NCBI RefSeq assembly: GCF_018917525.1
Contig: NZ_JAHLOS010000006.1
Location: forward strand, 92,383-156,382
Length of the DNA stretch: 64,000 bases
Direction: 5' to 3'
Origin: Enterococcus raffinosus
GTDB lineage: Bacteria; Bacillota; Bacilli; Lactobacillales; Enterococcaceae
A program made the translations under genes and the position numbers. This document shows positions 32,258-41,807 of the stretch, one piece after another. How positions within the stretch are numbered: position 1 is the first letter of the stretch; each line of letters opens with the position of its first letter. A model generated the notes under the pieces. The model saw only the letters and a program-made list of their open reading frames with translations, did no database searches and was not told the DNA's origin.

Positions 32258-32665
32258 TTATTCTTTATTTGCTAAATAATTAGTCAAATCATCTACATAT
32301 CGTTTCTGTTGCTTAGTTAAATAGCTTTTCACAAAAGGCTTCATATAAATTTTTTTTGGAGAGACATCCTCAAGGAAATGAATTTTAGTCTTTGTCTTTG
32401 ACAATGATTGAAACTCTCCAATCCATTTTCCGCTAATATTCTCATTATCCATTGTAAAAGCGTACAGTTTTAGTGGTTCATAGGCTGTTATCACAAATTT
32501 CGTTGGAAAGCCTTGATTCGTATATTCAATAAACACCTTTTTATCTTCTAAAACCTCAATTTTGCTAAGATCACTACGCCATTCTGCGTTCCTCAAGTCT
32601 GTTACAATATGCCAAATGGTTTCAATCGGTTCATTAAAGACAGCCTCAATTGTTGTTTTCACCAT
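32258..32665 (-). CDS. SRPBCC family protein
   Basis: The 135-residue soluble protein has a START/polyketide-cyclase fold. It begins VKTTIEAVFNEPIETIWHIVTDLRNAEWRSDL, the usual helix-grip opening, and then alternates beta strands up to a final long helix (YVDDLTNYLANK). The ligand is unknown. GAGGGGTGG precedes the ATG. It stands alone. Confidence 0.82.
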   Translation of the reverse strand: MVKTTIEAVFNEPIETIWHIVTDLRNAEWRSDLSKIEVLEDKKVFIEYTNQGFPTKFVITAYEPLKLYAFTMDNENISGKWIGEFQSLSKTKTKIHFLEDVSPKKIYMKPFVKSYLTKQQKRYVDDLTNYLANKE

Positions 32666-32769
32666 GATTATCCACCCCTCTCAGTTCATTTTAACTTTTT
32701 TGAAAGAAAAGAACCTCTCAATCTGTGTCCAAAATGACGAGCTTTTCTAAAAAGGAGTGGAAAAAAATT

Positions 32770-33276
32770 TTACCAGAACTCTTTAATGAACTGTTCTCTT
32801 CGCTCAGCATTTTTATGATAGTTCTCTGGATTTCTTTGATAGTAATCCTGATGTTCTGCTTCTGCCGGATAAAAGGTTGAGGCTTCCTCAATTTGAGTCA
32901 CGATTGGTTGGTCAAAATGTCCGCTATTTTGAAGAGCAGTGCGACTCGCTTCAGCGACTTTCTTTTGCTGCTCATTAAAATAATAAATCACTGGGCGATA
33001 GCTACTTCCGCGATCTTCAAACTGACCAAAGGCATCGGTTGGATCGGTTTGCTGCCAATAGATCTCTACTAATTCTTCATAGGATATCAATTCAGGATCA
33101 AAAATAATTTCAACTGCCTCTGTATGTCCAGTTTTTCCGCTTTTTACTTCCAAATAGCTAGGATTTTCTGTTTCTCCGCCGGTATAACCTGAAATAACTG
33201 ACTCAATACCTGGCAGACTATCAAAAGGTTTGACCATACACCAGAAACATCCACCTGCAAAAATTGCTCTTTCCAT
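32770..33276 (-). CDS. msrA: Peptide methionine sulfoxide reductase MsrA
   Basis: The 168-residue enzyme has the GCFWC motif (catalytic Cys10), [14 protein letters not shown], and [10 protein letters not shown] near the C-terminus, all typical of MsrA. It reduces methionine-S-sulfoxide in damaged proteins or free methionine. It follows metQ by 19 bases in the same transcript and so should be under the methionine T-box as well. There is no fused MsrB domain. Confidence 0.95.
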   Translation of the reverse strand: MERAIFAGGCFWCMVKPFDSLPGIESVISGYTGGETENPSYLEVKSGKTGHTEAVEIIFDPELISYEELVEIYWQQTDPTDAFGQFEDRGSSYRPVIYYFNEQQKKVAEASRTALQNSGHFDQPIVTQIEEASTFYPAEAEHQDYYQRNPENYHKNAERREQFIKEFW

Positions 33277-33295
33277 CTACATCACCTATTCTTTC

Positions 33296-34111
33296 TTATT
33301 CGTTGACGGGGACAACTGAGCCGCCCCATTTTTTCTCGATCCATTTTTGGACTTTGGGTTCATGTAATGCTTCTACGATTTTTTTGATTTCTTTTTTATT
33401 CTTATCATTGGTTCTCGTAGCTACAATATTGACATAGGGTGAGTCGTTTTGTTCGATCATTAATGAATCTTTGACTGGGTTCAAACCTTTTTCATAGGCG
33501 AAATTGGAGTTGATCGCTACTAGATCACCTTCGTTATTTTCATATGCTGACGTTAAAAGTGTTGGATCAACAGTATGTTCAAAGACCAAATTTTTGGGAT
33601 TTTCAATAATATCATCGAAAGAAGCTTGATCAATCGCCACACCTGATTTAAGTTTTATCAACTTGTTTTTCGCAAAGATAGTTAAAATCCGCCCCCATTC
33701 AGAAGGCACATTCGAAACAATCACCTTTGCACCGTTCGGTATCTCACTGACCTTTTTTATATTATGTGAGTAAATCCCCATCGGCTCCAAGTGAATTCCG
33801 CCAATGTTCGAAAATTTATAGCCATTTTCTTTTTTCTGTAGATTAAAATACGGAACAGTTGAAAAATAATTAGCATCAATGTCGCCGTTTTCTAATGCTT
33901 TATTGGGTAGGACATAGTCATCGAACTTGACTATTTCTAAATCAATCCCCTCTTTTTTTAATTCTGGTTTGATATGTTCCAGAATTTCCGCATGGGGTGT
34001 TGGCGAAGCGCCAATCTTGATTTTATTTGTTGTTTTTGCTGAGCTTGAACCGCAAGCCGTTAAAAATATGATGCTTCCTAAAATCATTAAAACCAAACTA
34101 AACTTTTTCAT
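33296..34111 (-). CDS. metQ: Methionine-binding lipoprotein (MetQ/NlpA family)
   Basis: The 271-residue exported lipoprotein has lipobox LTAC with Cys20. It has the NlpA-family core: KIGASPTPHAEILEHIKPELKKEG, DYVLPNKALENGDIDANYFSTVPYF, GIYSHNIKKVSEIPNGAKVIVSN. It binds methionine for the MetNP importer, whose genes are not in this window. The upstream T-box matches a methionine role. It forms an operon with msrA. Confidence 0.9.
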   Translation of the reverse strand: MKKFSLVLMILGSIIFLTACGSSSAKTTNKIKIGASPTPHAEILEHIKPELKKEGIDLEIVKFDDYVLPNKALENGDIDANYFSTVPYFNLQKKENGYKFSNIGGIHLEPMGIYSHNIKKVSEIPNGAKVIVSNVPSEWGRILTIFAKNKLIKLKSGVAIDQASFDDIIENPKNLVFEHTVDPTLLTSAYENNEGDLVAINSNFAYEKGLNPVKDSLMIEQNDSPYVNIVATRTNDKNKKEIKKIVEALHEPKVQKWIEKKWGGSVVPVNE

Positions 34112-34142
34112 ATCGACACACTCCTATTAATTTTTGACAAAT

Positions 34143-34420
34143 AAAAAAATATCCATCCCTTTATTTACCAGATTACTGATAAATAAAGGGACGAATATTT
34201 TCGCGTTACCACCCTTATTCGTATTATCCTCGCAGATAATACCTCAACGGTACAGACATACCCGGCGATATAACGGTCGCTTCCCGTACAGCTTGCGTGA
34301 ACAAACTGAATGCTCAGAGCTCATCTTCATTGATTTTCCACGATCCCTCTTTTCACCAGCCGAGGGTCTCTTTTAAACGTTTCGCGATCAACTACTCTTC
34401 TCTTCAATGCGTGATTATTG
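34143..34420 (-). promoter_or_regulatory. T-box riboswitch controlling metQ-msrA
   Basis: Read on the minus strand, the leader shows the stem I region with GGCTGGTGAAAAGAGGG-like sequence. It then has the T-box core AGGGTGGTAACGCG (about 34214-34201) and a terminator with a long stem (34145-34200) ending in seven Ts. The core can instead pair with the TCCCT part of the terminator arm as an antiterminator. ATG triplets near 34324 and 34330 at the expected specifier location agree with a tRNA-Met sensor. Uncharged tRNA should allow read-through. Confidence 0.9.
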
Positions 34421-34429
34421 ATTGAAGTT

Positions 34430-34458
34430 ATTCTAATATAAAAAATTTAGATTTGCAA
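34430..34458 (-). promoter_or_regulatory. Promoter of the metQ T-box transcript
   Basis: TTGCAA (34458-34453) and TAGAAT (34435-34430) are 17 bp apart on the minus strand, just upstream of the T-box stem I. Confidence 0.7.
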
Positions 34459-34464
34459 CAAAAT

Positions 34465-34502
34465 AAGAAATTCTCCAGCATTTTTTGTTGGAGAATTTCT
34501 TT
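34465..34502 (-). terminator. Terminator after the HAD phosphatase gene
   Basis: AAGAAATTCTCC (34465-34476) and GGAGAATTTCTT (34490-34501) form a 12-bp stem just past the stop codon at 34507. Confidence 0.75.
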
Positions 34503-34506
34503 ATGG

Positions 34507-35139
34507 TTACTTGATTAGTTGTGGTAAGCTTAAAAGTTCTTCTAGCTCATTGATTACTACATCTGCCTCTCGTTGATCCATTAAGAAAGCTTGTTTTAGA
34601 GCTACAGTATAAATACCTGCGGCTTTAGCTGAAGCAATTCCTAAAGTAGAATCCTCCACCGCCAAACAGTCGTGACAATTGAGCATTTTACGACTAATCG
34701 TATAGATTTCTGGATTTGGCTTACTCTCTTTCACTTCTTCACCACTGATCGTAAATGAAAAGTATTTCTCAAGCTGGCAATCGGATAACATTTGATTAAT
34801 CTCTTTACGTGGCGAAGAAGAGGCTAAACCGATTGAGAACCCCTTCTCTGATAATTTTGCTAGCACTTGCGGTACTGAACTTCTCAAAGCTTTTTTGAAA
34901 TCAATACCGTGATGCTTTTTATACTCAAGATATTCTTGATGAAGTTTTTCTCGTTTTGTCTCATTTTCAGAAACCAGTAACTCCCAGGTTTGTTTTTCAG
35001 AATTGCCAACATAGTCTTCAAATCTATTGGAACCTGGTTGAATTCCTTTCGCTTTAAAAAAGTCCATTCGTCGCTCAAAATAGTAAGGCTCACTATCGAT
35101 CAATACTCCATCCATATCAAAAATAACTGCTTTATCCAT
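34507..35139 (-). CDS. HAD family phosphatase (beta-phosphoglucomutase-like)
   Basis: The 210-residue protein has HAD motif I FDMDGVLIDSEP, motif II LASSSPRK, the Lys in KPNPEIY and motif III VEDSTLGIASAKAAG. The cap domain (about 15-85) is of the helical type. Members dephosphorylate or isomerise sugar phosphates. It lies 9 bases after the LevR-like regulator gene and so probably belongs to its transcript, but a specific link to Amadori compounds is not visible. Confidence 0.87.
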   Translation of the reverse strand: MDKAVIFDMDGVLIDSEPYYFERRMDFFKAKGIQPGSNRFEDYVGNSEKQTWELLVSENETKREKLHQEYLEYKKHHGIDFKKALRSSVPQVLAKLSEKGFSIGLASSSPRKEINQMLSDCQLEKYFSFTISGEEVKESKPNPEIYTISRKMLNCHDCLAVEDSTLGIASAKAAGIYTVALKQAFLMDQREADVVINELEELLSLPQLIK

Positions 35140-35148
35140 ACCTTCACC

Positions 35149-37878
35149 TTAATCCTTTACAATGTCATTTAATAAACGAAGCTCTAATAATGGCAATTCA
35201 ATTGTGTATTCCTTTTCGACCTCTTGGAATGCTTGATGAATCAACTCCATATTGTGTCCTTCCTTTTGCACATACTCCTCTATATCCGCCTGCTCATCGA
35301 CGCTTTCTTTGCGTAAAATTCGTTCGATCATGGAACAGCAATGCATATAAAGTAAAAATAGCTGATTGTTTGAAAACTCGATAGCCATCAACCGTTCTAA
35401 TTCCTGTACAGCTTTTTGGACCAAACGCAGGACTTTAGTGGCGTCTAGGATCGTTAAGTTTTCGACGATTTTATTGATTGAGAAGTTGAAGATCAGCTGA
35501 CTCTTGAAGGCTTCGCTGTCAATGTCTACCTGTTCGTGCAATAGTTCGGCGAATTCACCAACAGCCTCACCATTTATCAGCTGGTCCAGACCGATGTATG
35601 GTACCTGATTAATTTTAGGATTTTCCGTACCGACAATCATTAATACATCATACAACTGGAAAGGTGTTTCATACATTTTATTCTCTGATAATTTATGATA
35701 GTCATAGGGAAGAATGGTTAACTCCTTCGCAGAATCCCCTAAACATTTTAGTAGGATTTCTTGGATTTGTGTCGCGCTTCCGATACCAGTATAGCAGCAG
35801 GTGATAATCGCCTTTTTCTTATTTAGTTCAGGAATAATCAGCTGCTTCTGGATTCGATTCTCTACATTAATCGCTTCATAAACCTCAGTCACACTGTCGC
35901 CACTAATGATATGTTGTCCCACCTCCAGAACAAGTGGCGTACTGACGTTATCAATAATTACCAACGGGCTTTTGATATGGTTAGACAACCGTTCTCCTAG
36001 TTGATTAAAGGAGCCCATATCTACCAACAGAATCAGTCCCGAATCGGTCCGATAATCGTTGATATAACGGATAATCTGCGCCTCTACCTTATCAAGGGTG
36101 ATATTAATCGGCATATCATAGGCTTGAAAGACATTTTTTCCCAGCATTCGATTAACCACGTTTGCTAAACTGCTAGCTGTTGAATAGCCATGAGCTAAGA
36201 CAATACATTTCACATCATTTGGCAGGTCGCTGATCTGCAAACTATAAAAATAGAAGGTGACAAATACAATATCTTCTTCCAATATTTGCTGGTCCAATTG
36301 CTGCGACAAGTATGTTAGCAACTTCTTAGCATACCAAAAAGGGGTTTCCAAGAATGAATCCAAAAATTCCAGCAATTCATTTTTTTGCTCCTGCCATTCA
36401 TAATGACTGCTTAAAATATCTGTATTATCTTTTAAATAAAGGTAACTGGCTAAGGAAACCACGCGATTGCCATCCTGCTCGAAGCCATAATTTTCATACA
36501 TCATGTCCAGTGTTTGGCGAATATGGTAGGTCAGGACGGAATACAACGATTCTTCCTTCTCATAAGTACCTTGAAAAATGAATTCATCCATCATTTGAGT
36601 AACTCGTGCCACATTATTATCAATGAACTCTTGCGTCAGGCTCTCTTTTTGCTGGACTCTTTTAAAGTCACTTAATACCTCGTCAAAGAAATTCCGTAAA
36701 AGCTGTGTTTCCTTACTTTCTAAGTATGTTTGCTGTGCTGTATTCGGCAGGTACGTACGATCGGACATTTTCTTTTTTGGTTTGCTGAACTGTTCTTTAA
36801 ATTTCAGATTATATTCTAATGGCAGATCCTTTAAGCGCACGGTGATTGTCTGATTTTTCTTCTGATGAACATAGGCGTTGCCACAAGCATATTTAATGAT
36901 ATTCTTGATTTTCCCAACATTTCCCTCCAGATCGCTATTCAATAAAAAGTCGATCATTTGATAGGATACCTGCAGCTCTTTTTCTAAAATGCTGCTCTCT
37001 GCGATGAAAAAGGAATCAATTAAACGCAGGCGTTCTGATTGTGGTCGATTTTGAAATTTAGGCAATGTCACAATTACCGGCAAACGTCTCAAAAAAGTAG
37101 GCAAAAAGGTTGAATAGACATTTTCAGTAGTAGCGAAGACTAAACGGACATTCGCCTTTCGCCGAATACTTGTATCACCCATCGGAGAAAACTCGCCAGT
37201 ATCCATGAAGGTAAATAATTTTTCTTGCCCTTCTTCTGATAGACGATGGACCTCATCTAAGAAAAGAATTCCCCCATCGGCCTTTTCGATCAATCCGCTG
37301 TGCTCATGATCTGCACCTGTAAAAGCACCTTTGGTATGTCCAAACAAAGCCGAGGATAATAACTCAGGATTGTTATAATACTGCGCGCAGTTATAGGCGA
37401 TAAATGGTGCTTTCGCATCAATTACCTGTTGTTCTTTGGCATATTCATAAATTTTTTCCGCTAAAAAAGTCTTTCCAGATCCGCTCACACCCATCAGTAA
37501 GATTGGTAAACCATGATGGGGATACAAAACGGCCGTTTTTATTTGGTCGATTGCTTCCTTCAAGCTTCCATTCGCACCAATAATTTTTTCTAGCGCGCTT
37601 CCTTTGTCCTGGGAAAATAGTTCCTCTAGTGAATCATATTCGACTTTAGAAATTTGGACAGACGCATCCTCTAAGGCTTTTCTATGTAAAAATAAAACTG
37701 GATAACTTTTGATTTTTACTAGTTCCCCGTCACGAAATGCTTGATTCAAATAGCTGCTAATGGTACTTCGATTTAATTGCAGAGACTCAGCGATTTGATA
37801 AGCCGAAAAACGTTCATCGGAGCCAGCCTTTAGATTCATGGTAAGTTCATATAAGTAATCGTCTAATTCCTTTTTCAT
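35149..37878 (-). CDS. LevR/GfrR-like sigma-54-dependent PTS operon activator
   Basis: The 909-residue activator has an N-terminal helix-turn-helix (about 15-60) and an AAA+ domain (about 80-330) with Walker A GVSGSGKT and the sigma-54-contacting GAFTGA. Walker B ILFLDE follows. A PRD domain, an EIIA-Man-like domain (His in IVLAHGYSTASSL) and a second PRD complete it. PTS phosphorylation of the PRD/EIIA parts sets activity. The start at 37878 follows AGGTG by 6 nt. It is downstream of the deglycase and should drive the sigma-54 promoter at 41742-41759. This is the architecture of Salmonella GfrR/DgaR and Bacillus LevR. Confidence 0.92.
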   Translation of the reverse strand: MKKELDDYLYELTMNLKAGSDERFSAYQIAESLQLNRSTISSYLNQAFRDGELVKIKSYPVLFLHRKALEDASVQISKVEYDSLEELFSQDKGSALEKIIGANGSLKEAIDQIKTAVLYPHHGLPILLMGVSGSGKTFLAEKIYEYAKEQQVIDAKAPFIAYNCAQYYNNPELLSSALFGHTKGAFTGADHEHSGLIEKADGGILFLDEVHRLSEEGQEKLFTFMDTGEFSPMGDTSIRRKANVRLVFATTENVYSTFLPTFLRRLPVIVTLPKFQNRPQSERLRLIDSFFIAESSILEKELQVSYQMIDFLLNSDLEGNVGKIKNIIKYACGNAYVHQKKNQTITVRLKDLPLEYNLKFKEQFSKPKKKMSDRTYLPNTAQQTYLESKETQLLRNFFDEVLSDFKRVQQKESLTQEFIDNNVARVTQMMDEFIFQGTYEKEESLYSVLTYHIRQTLDMMYENYGFEQDGNRVVSLASYLYLKDNTDILSSHYEWQEQKNELLEFLDSFLETPFWYAKKLLTYLSQQLDQQILEEDIVFVTFYFYSLQISDLPNDVKCIVLAHGYSTASSLANVVNRMLGKNVFQAYDMPINITLDKVEAQIIRYINDYRTDSGLILLVDMGSFNQLGERLSNHIKSPLVIIDNVSTPLVLEVGQHIISGDSVTEVYEAINVENRIQKQLIIPELNKKKAIITCCYTGIGSATQIQEILLKCLGDSAKELTILPYDYHKLSENKMYETPFQLYDVLMIVGTENPKINQVPYIGLDQLINGEAVGEFAELLHEQVDIDSEAFKSQLIFNFSINKIVENLTILDATKVLRLVQKAVQELERLMAIEFSNNQLFLLYMHCCSMIERILRKESVDEQADIEEYVQKEGHNMELIHQAFQEVEKEYTIELPLLELRLLNDIVKD

Positions 37879-37965
37879 TTTCATCACCTGCTTTAATCGA
37901 TTTCTTGTACCTTTGCTTCTATTGTAAAGCATTTCTTTGATCATAAGGATTACTTTTTTTAATGC

Positions 37966-37996
37966 GAAAAAACCGAGACAAATATCTCAGTTTTTC
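37966..37996 (-). terminator. Terminator after the PTS-deglycase operon
   Basis: AAAAACCGAGA and TCTCAGTTTTT form an 11-bp stem with one mismatch. On the minus strand it ends in six Ts, directly after the deglycase stop. Confidence 0.75.
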
Positions 37997-38013
37997 CGCC
38001 AATTAGTTTGCGA

Positions 38014-38991
38014 CTAATAAGAGAGCTTCCACATATAGCGACGTTTAGTAAGCGGATGTTCTCTGGCATAAGACAATTCTTCTGCATACACTCTGAATAC
38101 CGCAGTAATCACGAATGGGTTGAAATAATCTAACACTTCTTTTTCAATGAAAGCGGACAAGCCATAATCTAACGCATCTACAACTTCTGTTTTCGCATCA
38201 AAACGATCTAAGAAAGCCAATGCACGAGAGTCAATCGCACGAGTCTTGCCATCGTTCATCAATAGGATGAATGGGACATCCTTGTCGACGATTTCAAACG
38301 GACCATGGAAAAATTCACCCGCATGGAAGGTTCCTGAATTGATCCATTGCATTTCCATCATCAAGCAAACAGAAGATGAGTAAGCAACTTCATGAGTGGC
38401 ACCACTGCTCATGATATAAATGACTTTTTCGTCTTTGAAGCGTTGTGCGAATTGTTTTGCTGCCTTACGAGCAGATTCCGCACTTTCTTGTGCCAAATCA
38501 TAGATTTTAGCAAAGCCGTCAATCATTTTGTCATAGTGTTCATAGCCTTCGACTTGGTTTAGAAGCTCTACTGCTAATAATAAGCAATAACCCGTTTTTT
38601 CAAGCTTTGTCGCATAGTTTTCAGCAAATCCATGATAAATGACGTAATCTGCATCTTTTGTTAACGGCGCGTCAATTATTCGTGTTAAACTAATAACTGT
38701 AGCACCTTTATCTTTGGCAATCGCATTGGCTTCTACTGTTTCTGGAGTTGCCCCTCCAAGTGAAGCCGAGATCACAACTGTGGTCTCATCGATCGAAGTA
38801 GGTGTCGCGTAGTTGAATTCGTTGGCTGTGTAGTGACTAATGCGTAATTGTTTCGCATTTTGGTCTAAAAAGTATTTTGCTGGATACAAATCTGCTTTTG
38901 ATGCGCCACAGCCGACGAAAACAACGTGTTTTACCTCATGCTTGCCTACAATCTCTTTGATAATTTCTTTTGCTTCCATCGTTGAATTCAT
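38014..38991 (-). CDS. SIS-domain deglycase (fructoselysine/glucoselysine-6-phosphate type)
   Basis: The 325-residue protein has two SIS domains: the first around VVFVGCGASKADLYPAKYFL and SASLGGATPETVEAN, the second around VIYIMSSGATHEVAYSS. The active-site region is GTFHAGEFFHGPFEIVDKD, and a RRYMWKLSY tail follows. This is the FrlB/GfrE/GfrF pattern: enzymes that split a phosphorylated Amadori amino-acid adduct into lysine and glucose 6-phosphate. It ends the PTS operon. Which of the two deglycases in the locus takes fructoselysine and which glucoselysine cannot be told by reading. Confidence 0.85.
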   Translation of the reverse strand: MNSTMEAKEIIKEIVGKHEVKHVVFVGCGASKADLYPAKYFLDQNAKQLRISHYTANEFNYATPTSIDETTVVISASLGGATPETVEANAIAKDKGATVISLTRIIDAPLTKDADYVIYHGFAENYATKLEKTGYCLLLAVELLNQVEGYEHYDKMIDGFAKIYDLAQESAESARKAAKQFAQRFKDEKVIYIMSSGATHEVAYSSSVCLMMEMQWINSGTFHAGEFFHGPFEIVDKDVPFILLMNDGKTRAIDSRALAFLDRFDAKTEVVDALDYGLSAFIEKEVLDYFNPFVITAVFRVYAEELSYAREHPLTKRRYMWKLSY

Positions 38992-39083
38992 TTTCTGAAT
39001 TCCTCCTCAGTTTTTTCTTTTTTTATTTAGAGAAACAAACGATTCGGTATTTCTACCTTCATCATTCAGTTCCAACTACCAGA

Positions 39084-39899
39084 TTAAACAAAAATCCCTA
39101 AAGCGCTTAAAATTAAACCGCCGACAATACAGATCAAAAGCATGATACTTGTATTTACTTTCTTTTGCAGCAGCCAATACATGAACATCGTTAATGCAAA
39201 CGGCAGCATTTGCGGCATGATACTATCTAAAACATCTTGCAGCACAAAGGTTTTACCAAATTTGATTGGTGTGGTGATCCCGATCATACTGGCAATCATC
39301 GCGCCAATAACCATTAGACCAATGATCGAGCAGACATACATCACACGATCCATCAATCCGCCTTCATATAACTTAGTCAAATACTTATTCCCCATATTAT
39401 AGCCAAATTTCCCGCCATAATAAGTCACTAGAAAAGAAGGAACAAAGGAGATGACCATTGCTAAAATCGGACCTAAAATACTGCCCTGTTGCGCTAAATT
39501 AATTCCTAAACCAAAAGCTAAAACTCGAACGGTCCCTTGGAAAAAGGAGTCGCCGATTCCAGATAACGGCCCCATTAGTGACGTTTTTACTGAATTGATC
39601 GTATCTGGATTAAAGCCTTCTTGATCTTCATAGTATTGTTCTTCCATTGACGCTGTTAGCCCTAAAACAAATGCACTGGTTTGCGGTGTACAATTGTAAT
39701 ACAGCATATGCCGTTGATAGGCTTCCTTTTTCAACGCATCATCTTTTGGATCTTTATAGATCCGGTCTAAGGTTGGAGCTATTCCATAAAGAAATCCCAT
39801 ATTCATCGCACGCTCATAATTCCAAGAATCCTGAATTGCCCATGAGCGCCAGAAAAATTGCCAATATTTACGACGGTTTTGATCTTTTTCTTGTGCCAT
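39084..39899 (-). CDS. PTS mannose-class EIID component (gfrD-like)
   Basis: The 271-residue membrane protein has RRKYWQFFWRSWAIQDSWNYERAMNMGFLYGIAP, SVKTSLMGPLSGIGDSFFQG and a hydrophobic C-terminus, as expected for IID. It partners the IIC encoded just upstream. GGAGGG lies before the ATG. Membership in a glucoselysine/fructoselysine transporter is inferred from the deglycase and regulator next to it. Confidence 0.92.
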   Translation of the reverse strand: MAQEKDQNRRKYWQFFWRSWAIQDSWNYERAMNMGFLYGIAPTLDRIYKDPKDDALKKEAYQRHMLYYNCTPQTSAFVLGLTASMEEQYYEDQEGFNPDTINSVKTSLMGPLSGIGDSFFQGTVRVLAFGLGINLAQQGSILGPILAMVISFVPSFLVTYYGGKFGYNMGNKYLTKLYEGGLMDRVMYVCSIIGLMVIGAMIASMIGITTPIKFGKTFVLQDVLDSIMPQMLPFALTMFMYWLLQKKVNTSIMLLICIVGGLILSALGIFV

Positions 39900-39914
39900 T
39901 TTTTTACCCTCCTT

Positions 39915-40703
39915 TTATAGATCATCCAATGCATCAGGCTCTTGATCCGGTCCGCTGCTGCCGCCTCCACCAGATTTGTTTGCCTCAATTTGATACATGA
40001 CAAAGGCCACGATTCCAGCAAATAAAGCAACGCCAGTAATTCCTAAGCCTGAATAGGCAGTGATCAAAAAGCCTAAGACTAAGAATGGCATCATTTTTTT
40101 AGACAGCATCGTTTGCAGCAATAAAGCAAACCCGTAAGCTGGCAGTAACTTACTTGCTAAGTTCAATCCATCAGTGATCCATTCTGGAATCGCGTCAACG
40201 ATTGATTTTACTAGGTCTGTTCCAAAGTAAATCGCTAGGAAGATCGGAACAAAATACATTAGTGAGTAAAGAATGGTTCCCCAGACAATGTGAATATGCT
40301 GGACTCGCTTAAACTTGCCTTCTTCAATTAGTGCATCGGCTCGGTGAGTCAAACTTGCTAAAACTGTTCGCATCAAAATCCCTAATAGTTGTCCTAAAAT
40401 AGCGATTGGAATGGCAATTGTCAAAGCTGTCTCTGCATTTGAACCAGATAAAATTGCAAAAGCTGTTGCGATAACTGCACCTAATGTCATATCTGCAGGG
40501 ACGGCTGCTCCGACCTGAACAACCCCTAAAGAGATCAATTCGATTGATGCCCCAACCAGTAATCCTTTCTCCAAATCCCCTAATGCTAAACCCACCAAAG
40601 TCCCAACAATCAAGGGACGTTCGAAGTTCAGTCGGCCCAGCAATCGGGAATCCAACATGACAAACACACCAATCAATCCTAAAACTATTGATTGAACCAA
40701 CAT
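39915..40703 (-). CDS. PTS mannose-class EIIC component (gfrC-like)
   Basis: The 262-residue polytopic protein has the IIC pattern: LDSRLLGRLNFERPLIVGTLVGLALGDLEKGLLVGASIELISLGVVQVGAAVP and LTIAIPIAILGQLLG. An unusual Gly/Ser-rich then Asp-rich cytoplasmic tail (SGGGGSSGPDQEPDALDDL) ends the protein. AGGAGGG precedes the ATG. Confidence 0.92.
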   Translation of the reverse strand: MLVQSIVLGLIGVFVMLDSRLLGRLNFERPLIVGTLVGLALGDLEKGLLVGASIELISLGVVQVGAAVPADMTLGAVIATAFAILSGSNAETALTIAIPIAILGQLLGILMRTVLASLTHRADALIEEGKFKRVQHIHIVWGTILYSLMYFVPIFLAIYFGTDLVKSIVDAIPEWITDGLNLASKLLPAYGFALLLQTMLSKKMMPFLVLGFLITAYSGLGITGVALFAGIVAFVMYQIEANKSGGGGSSGPDQEPDALDDL

Positions 40704-40717
40704 TTAAAGCCCTCCTT

Positions 40718-41188
40718 TTAAATTAATTTATTTAAATCCTCTGATTTAGAGGTTGGTATCTGCTGCATATACTGCTTGACTCCCATCTCCTTCAACTTTT
40801 TCGCTTCCATCTGCTCTTCCTCATTCAAGAATATCGCACTACCAAATTGCTTGCCGTCATTGGTCTTTGGTATCCCGCCATAATTGATTTCTTTGATTTT
40901 CGGGTAAGCTTCGCAAAAAGCGAGTGTTTCTTTCGTGTTGCCAAAAATCAACATAATATTTTCCTTCAATGTTTCCACCTTCGCCATTTTAGAGAGAGCT
41001 TCCTCAACTGTGAAAATGTTTAACTTCACACCTGTGGGTTTCGCCAAGTTCAATGACATTTTTTTGAACTCGTCTGTCGCTGCTTCGTTATTGATCACGA
41101 TGATGCGATTGATTCCTTGCGATTTGGTCCAAGAAAAAACCACCTGTCCGTGTAGCAGCCGATAATCAATTCGTACTAGCTTAATCAT
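40718..41188 (-). CDS. PTS mannose-class EIIB component (gfrB-like)
   Basis: The 156-residue cytoplasmic protein has His13 in VRIDYRLLHGQVVFSW as the phosphorylation site and LAKPTGVKLNIFTVEEAL. It overlaps the EIIA stop by 4 bases, with GGAGGTGA before the ATG. It phosphorylates the imported Amadori sugar adduct. Confidence 0.92.
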   Translation of the reverse strand: MIKLVRIDYRLLHGQVVFSWTKSQGINRIIVINNEAATDEFKKMSLNLAKPTGVKLNIFTVEEALSKMAKVETLKENIMLIFGNTKETLAFCEAYPKIKEINYGGIPKTNDGKQFGSAIFLNEEEQMEAKKLKEMGVKQYMQQIPTSKSEDLNKLI

Positions 41189-41604
41189 AAATCGTCACCT
41201 CCAGTATTTATTTTTGCTGTTAATAATTGTTTGCAGTCGATCATTCCTTGACGACTTTCCTCAAGAATCATGTTCATTTGTTCTGAAGTGATTTTCCCAG
41301 ATTGTGTGGCAATTGAAATTACCAGTGGTAAATTCATCCCTGCAAACAAATGAACTTCTGGATGTTCTTGTTGGATCGCTAACAAATCATTATTCACACT
41401 CCCTCCAAAAATGTCCGTTAAAATATAAACATCCTCATACCCGATTTTTTCAAGTAGATGTTCTACCTGACGTTTAATTGGCTCATCTTCATCACGAAAT
41501 GCGGACAAAGCAAAGATGTTGCCTTCATCTCCGATGATCATCGATGATGTTTGTTTTAATCCCTGTGAAAAATCTCCATGACTGGCTAAAATAATCTTGT
41601 TCAT
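41185..41604 (-). CDS. PTS mannose-class EIIA component (gfrA-like)
   Basis: The 139-residue phosphocarrier has His9 in ILASHGDFSQGLKQ, DVYILTDIFGGSVNNDLL and LFAGMNLPLVISI. It is the first gene of the operon behind the sigma-54 promoter. AGGAGG lies before the ATG. The leader from promoter to start is about 125 nt. Confidence 0.92.
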   Translation of the reverse strand: MNKIILASHGDFSQGLKQTSSMIIGDEGNIFALSAFRDEDEPIKRQVEHLLEKIGYEDVYILTDIFGGSVNNDLLAIQQEHPEVHLFAGMNLPLVISIATQSGKITSEQMNMILEESRQGMIDCKQLLTAKINTGGDDL

Positions 41605-41741
41605 TCCCTATCCTCCTACTTATTCGTTCGTTGCGAATGTCGTTTCTTGTTGATGAATACTCAACCTTTTTACCAAATGGTCTTCTTCACGAACTGCGAG
41701 AAGTTGAACTGACATTCTTATAACTGTTCTCACTTTTATAT

Positions 41742-41759
41742 AAGCAACTGGCGTGCCAA
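41742..41759 (-). promoter_or_regulatory. Sigma-54 promoter of the PTS-deglycase operon
   Basis: On the minus strand TTGGCAC-GCCAG-TTGCTT reproduces the -24/-12 consensus without a mismatch. It lies about 135 bp upstream of EIIA. Its activator is almost certainly the LevR-like protein encoded at 35149-37878. Confidence 0.93.
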
Positions 41760-41807
41760 TTTTTGTTACAGCCTATAAATGCTTCTATCACAAGGATCTC
41801 CAGCCTC

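Noticed and set aside
34134..34376. 80-codon plus-strand frame upstream of metQ
   Set aside because: It is fully inside the T-box structure read from the other strand and has no ribosome site.
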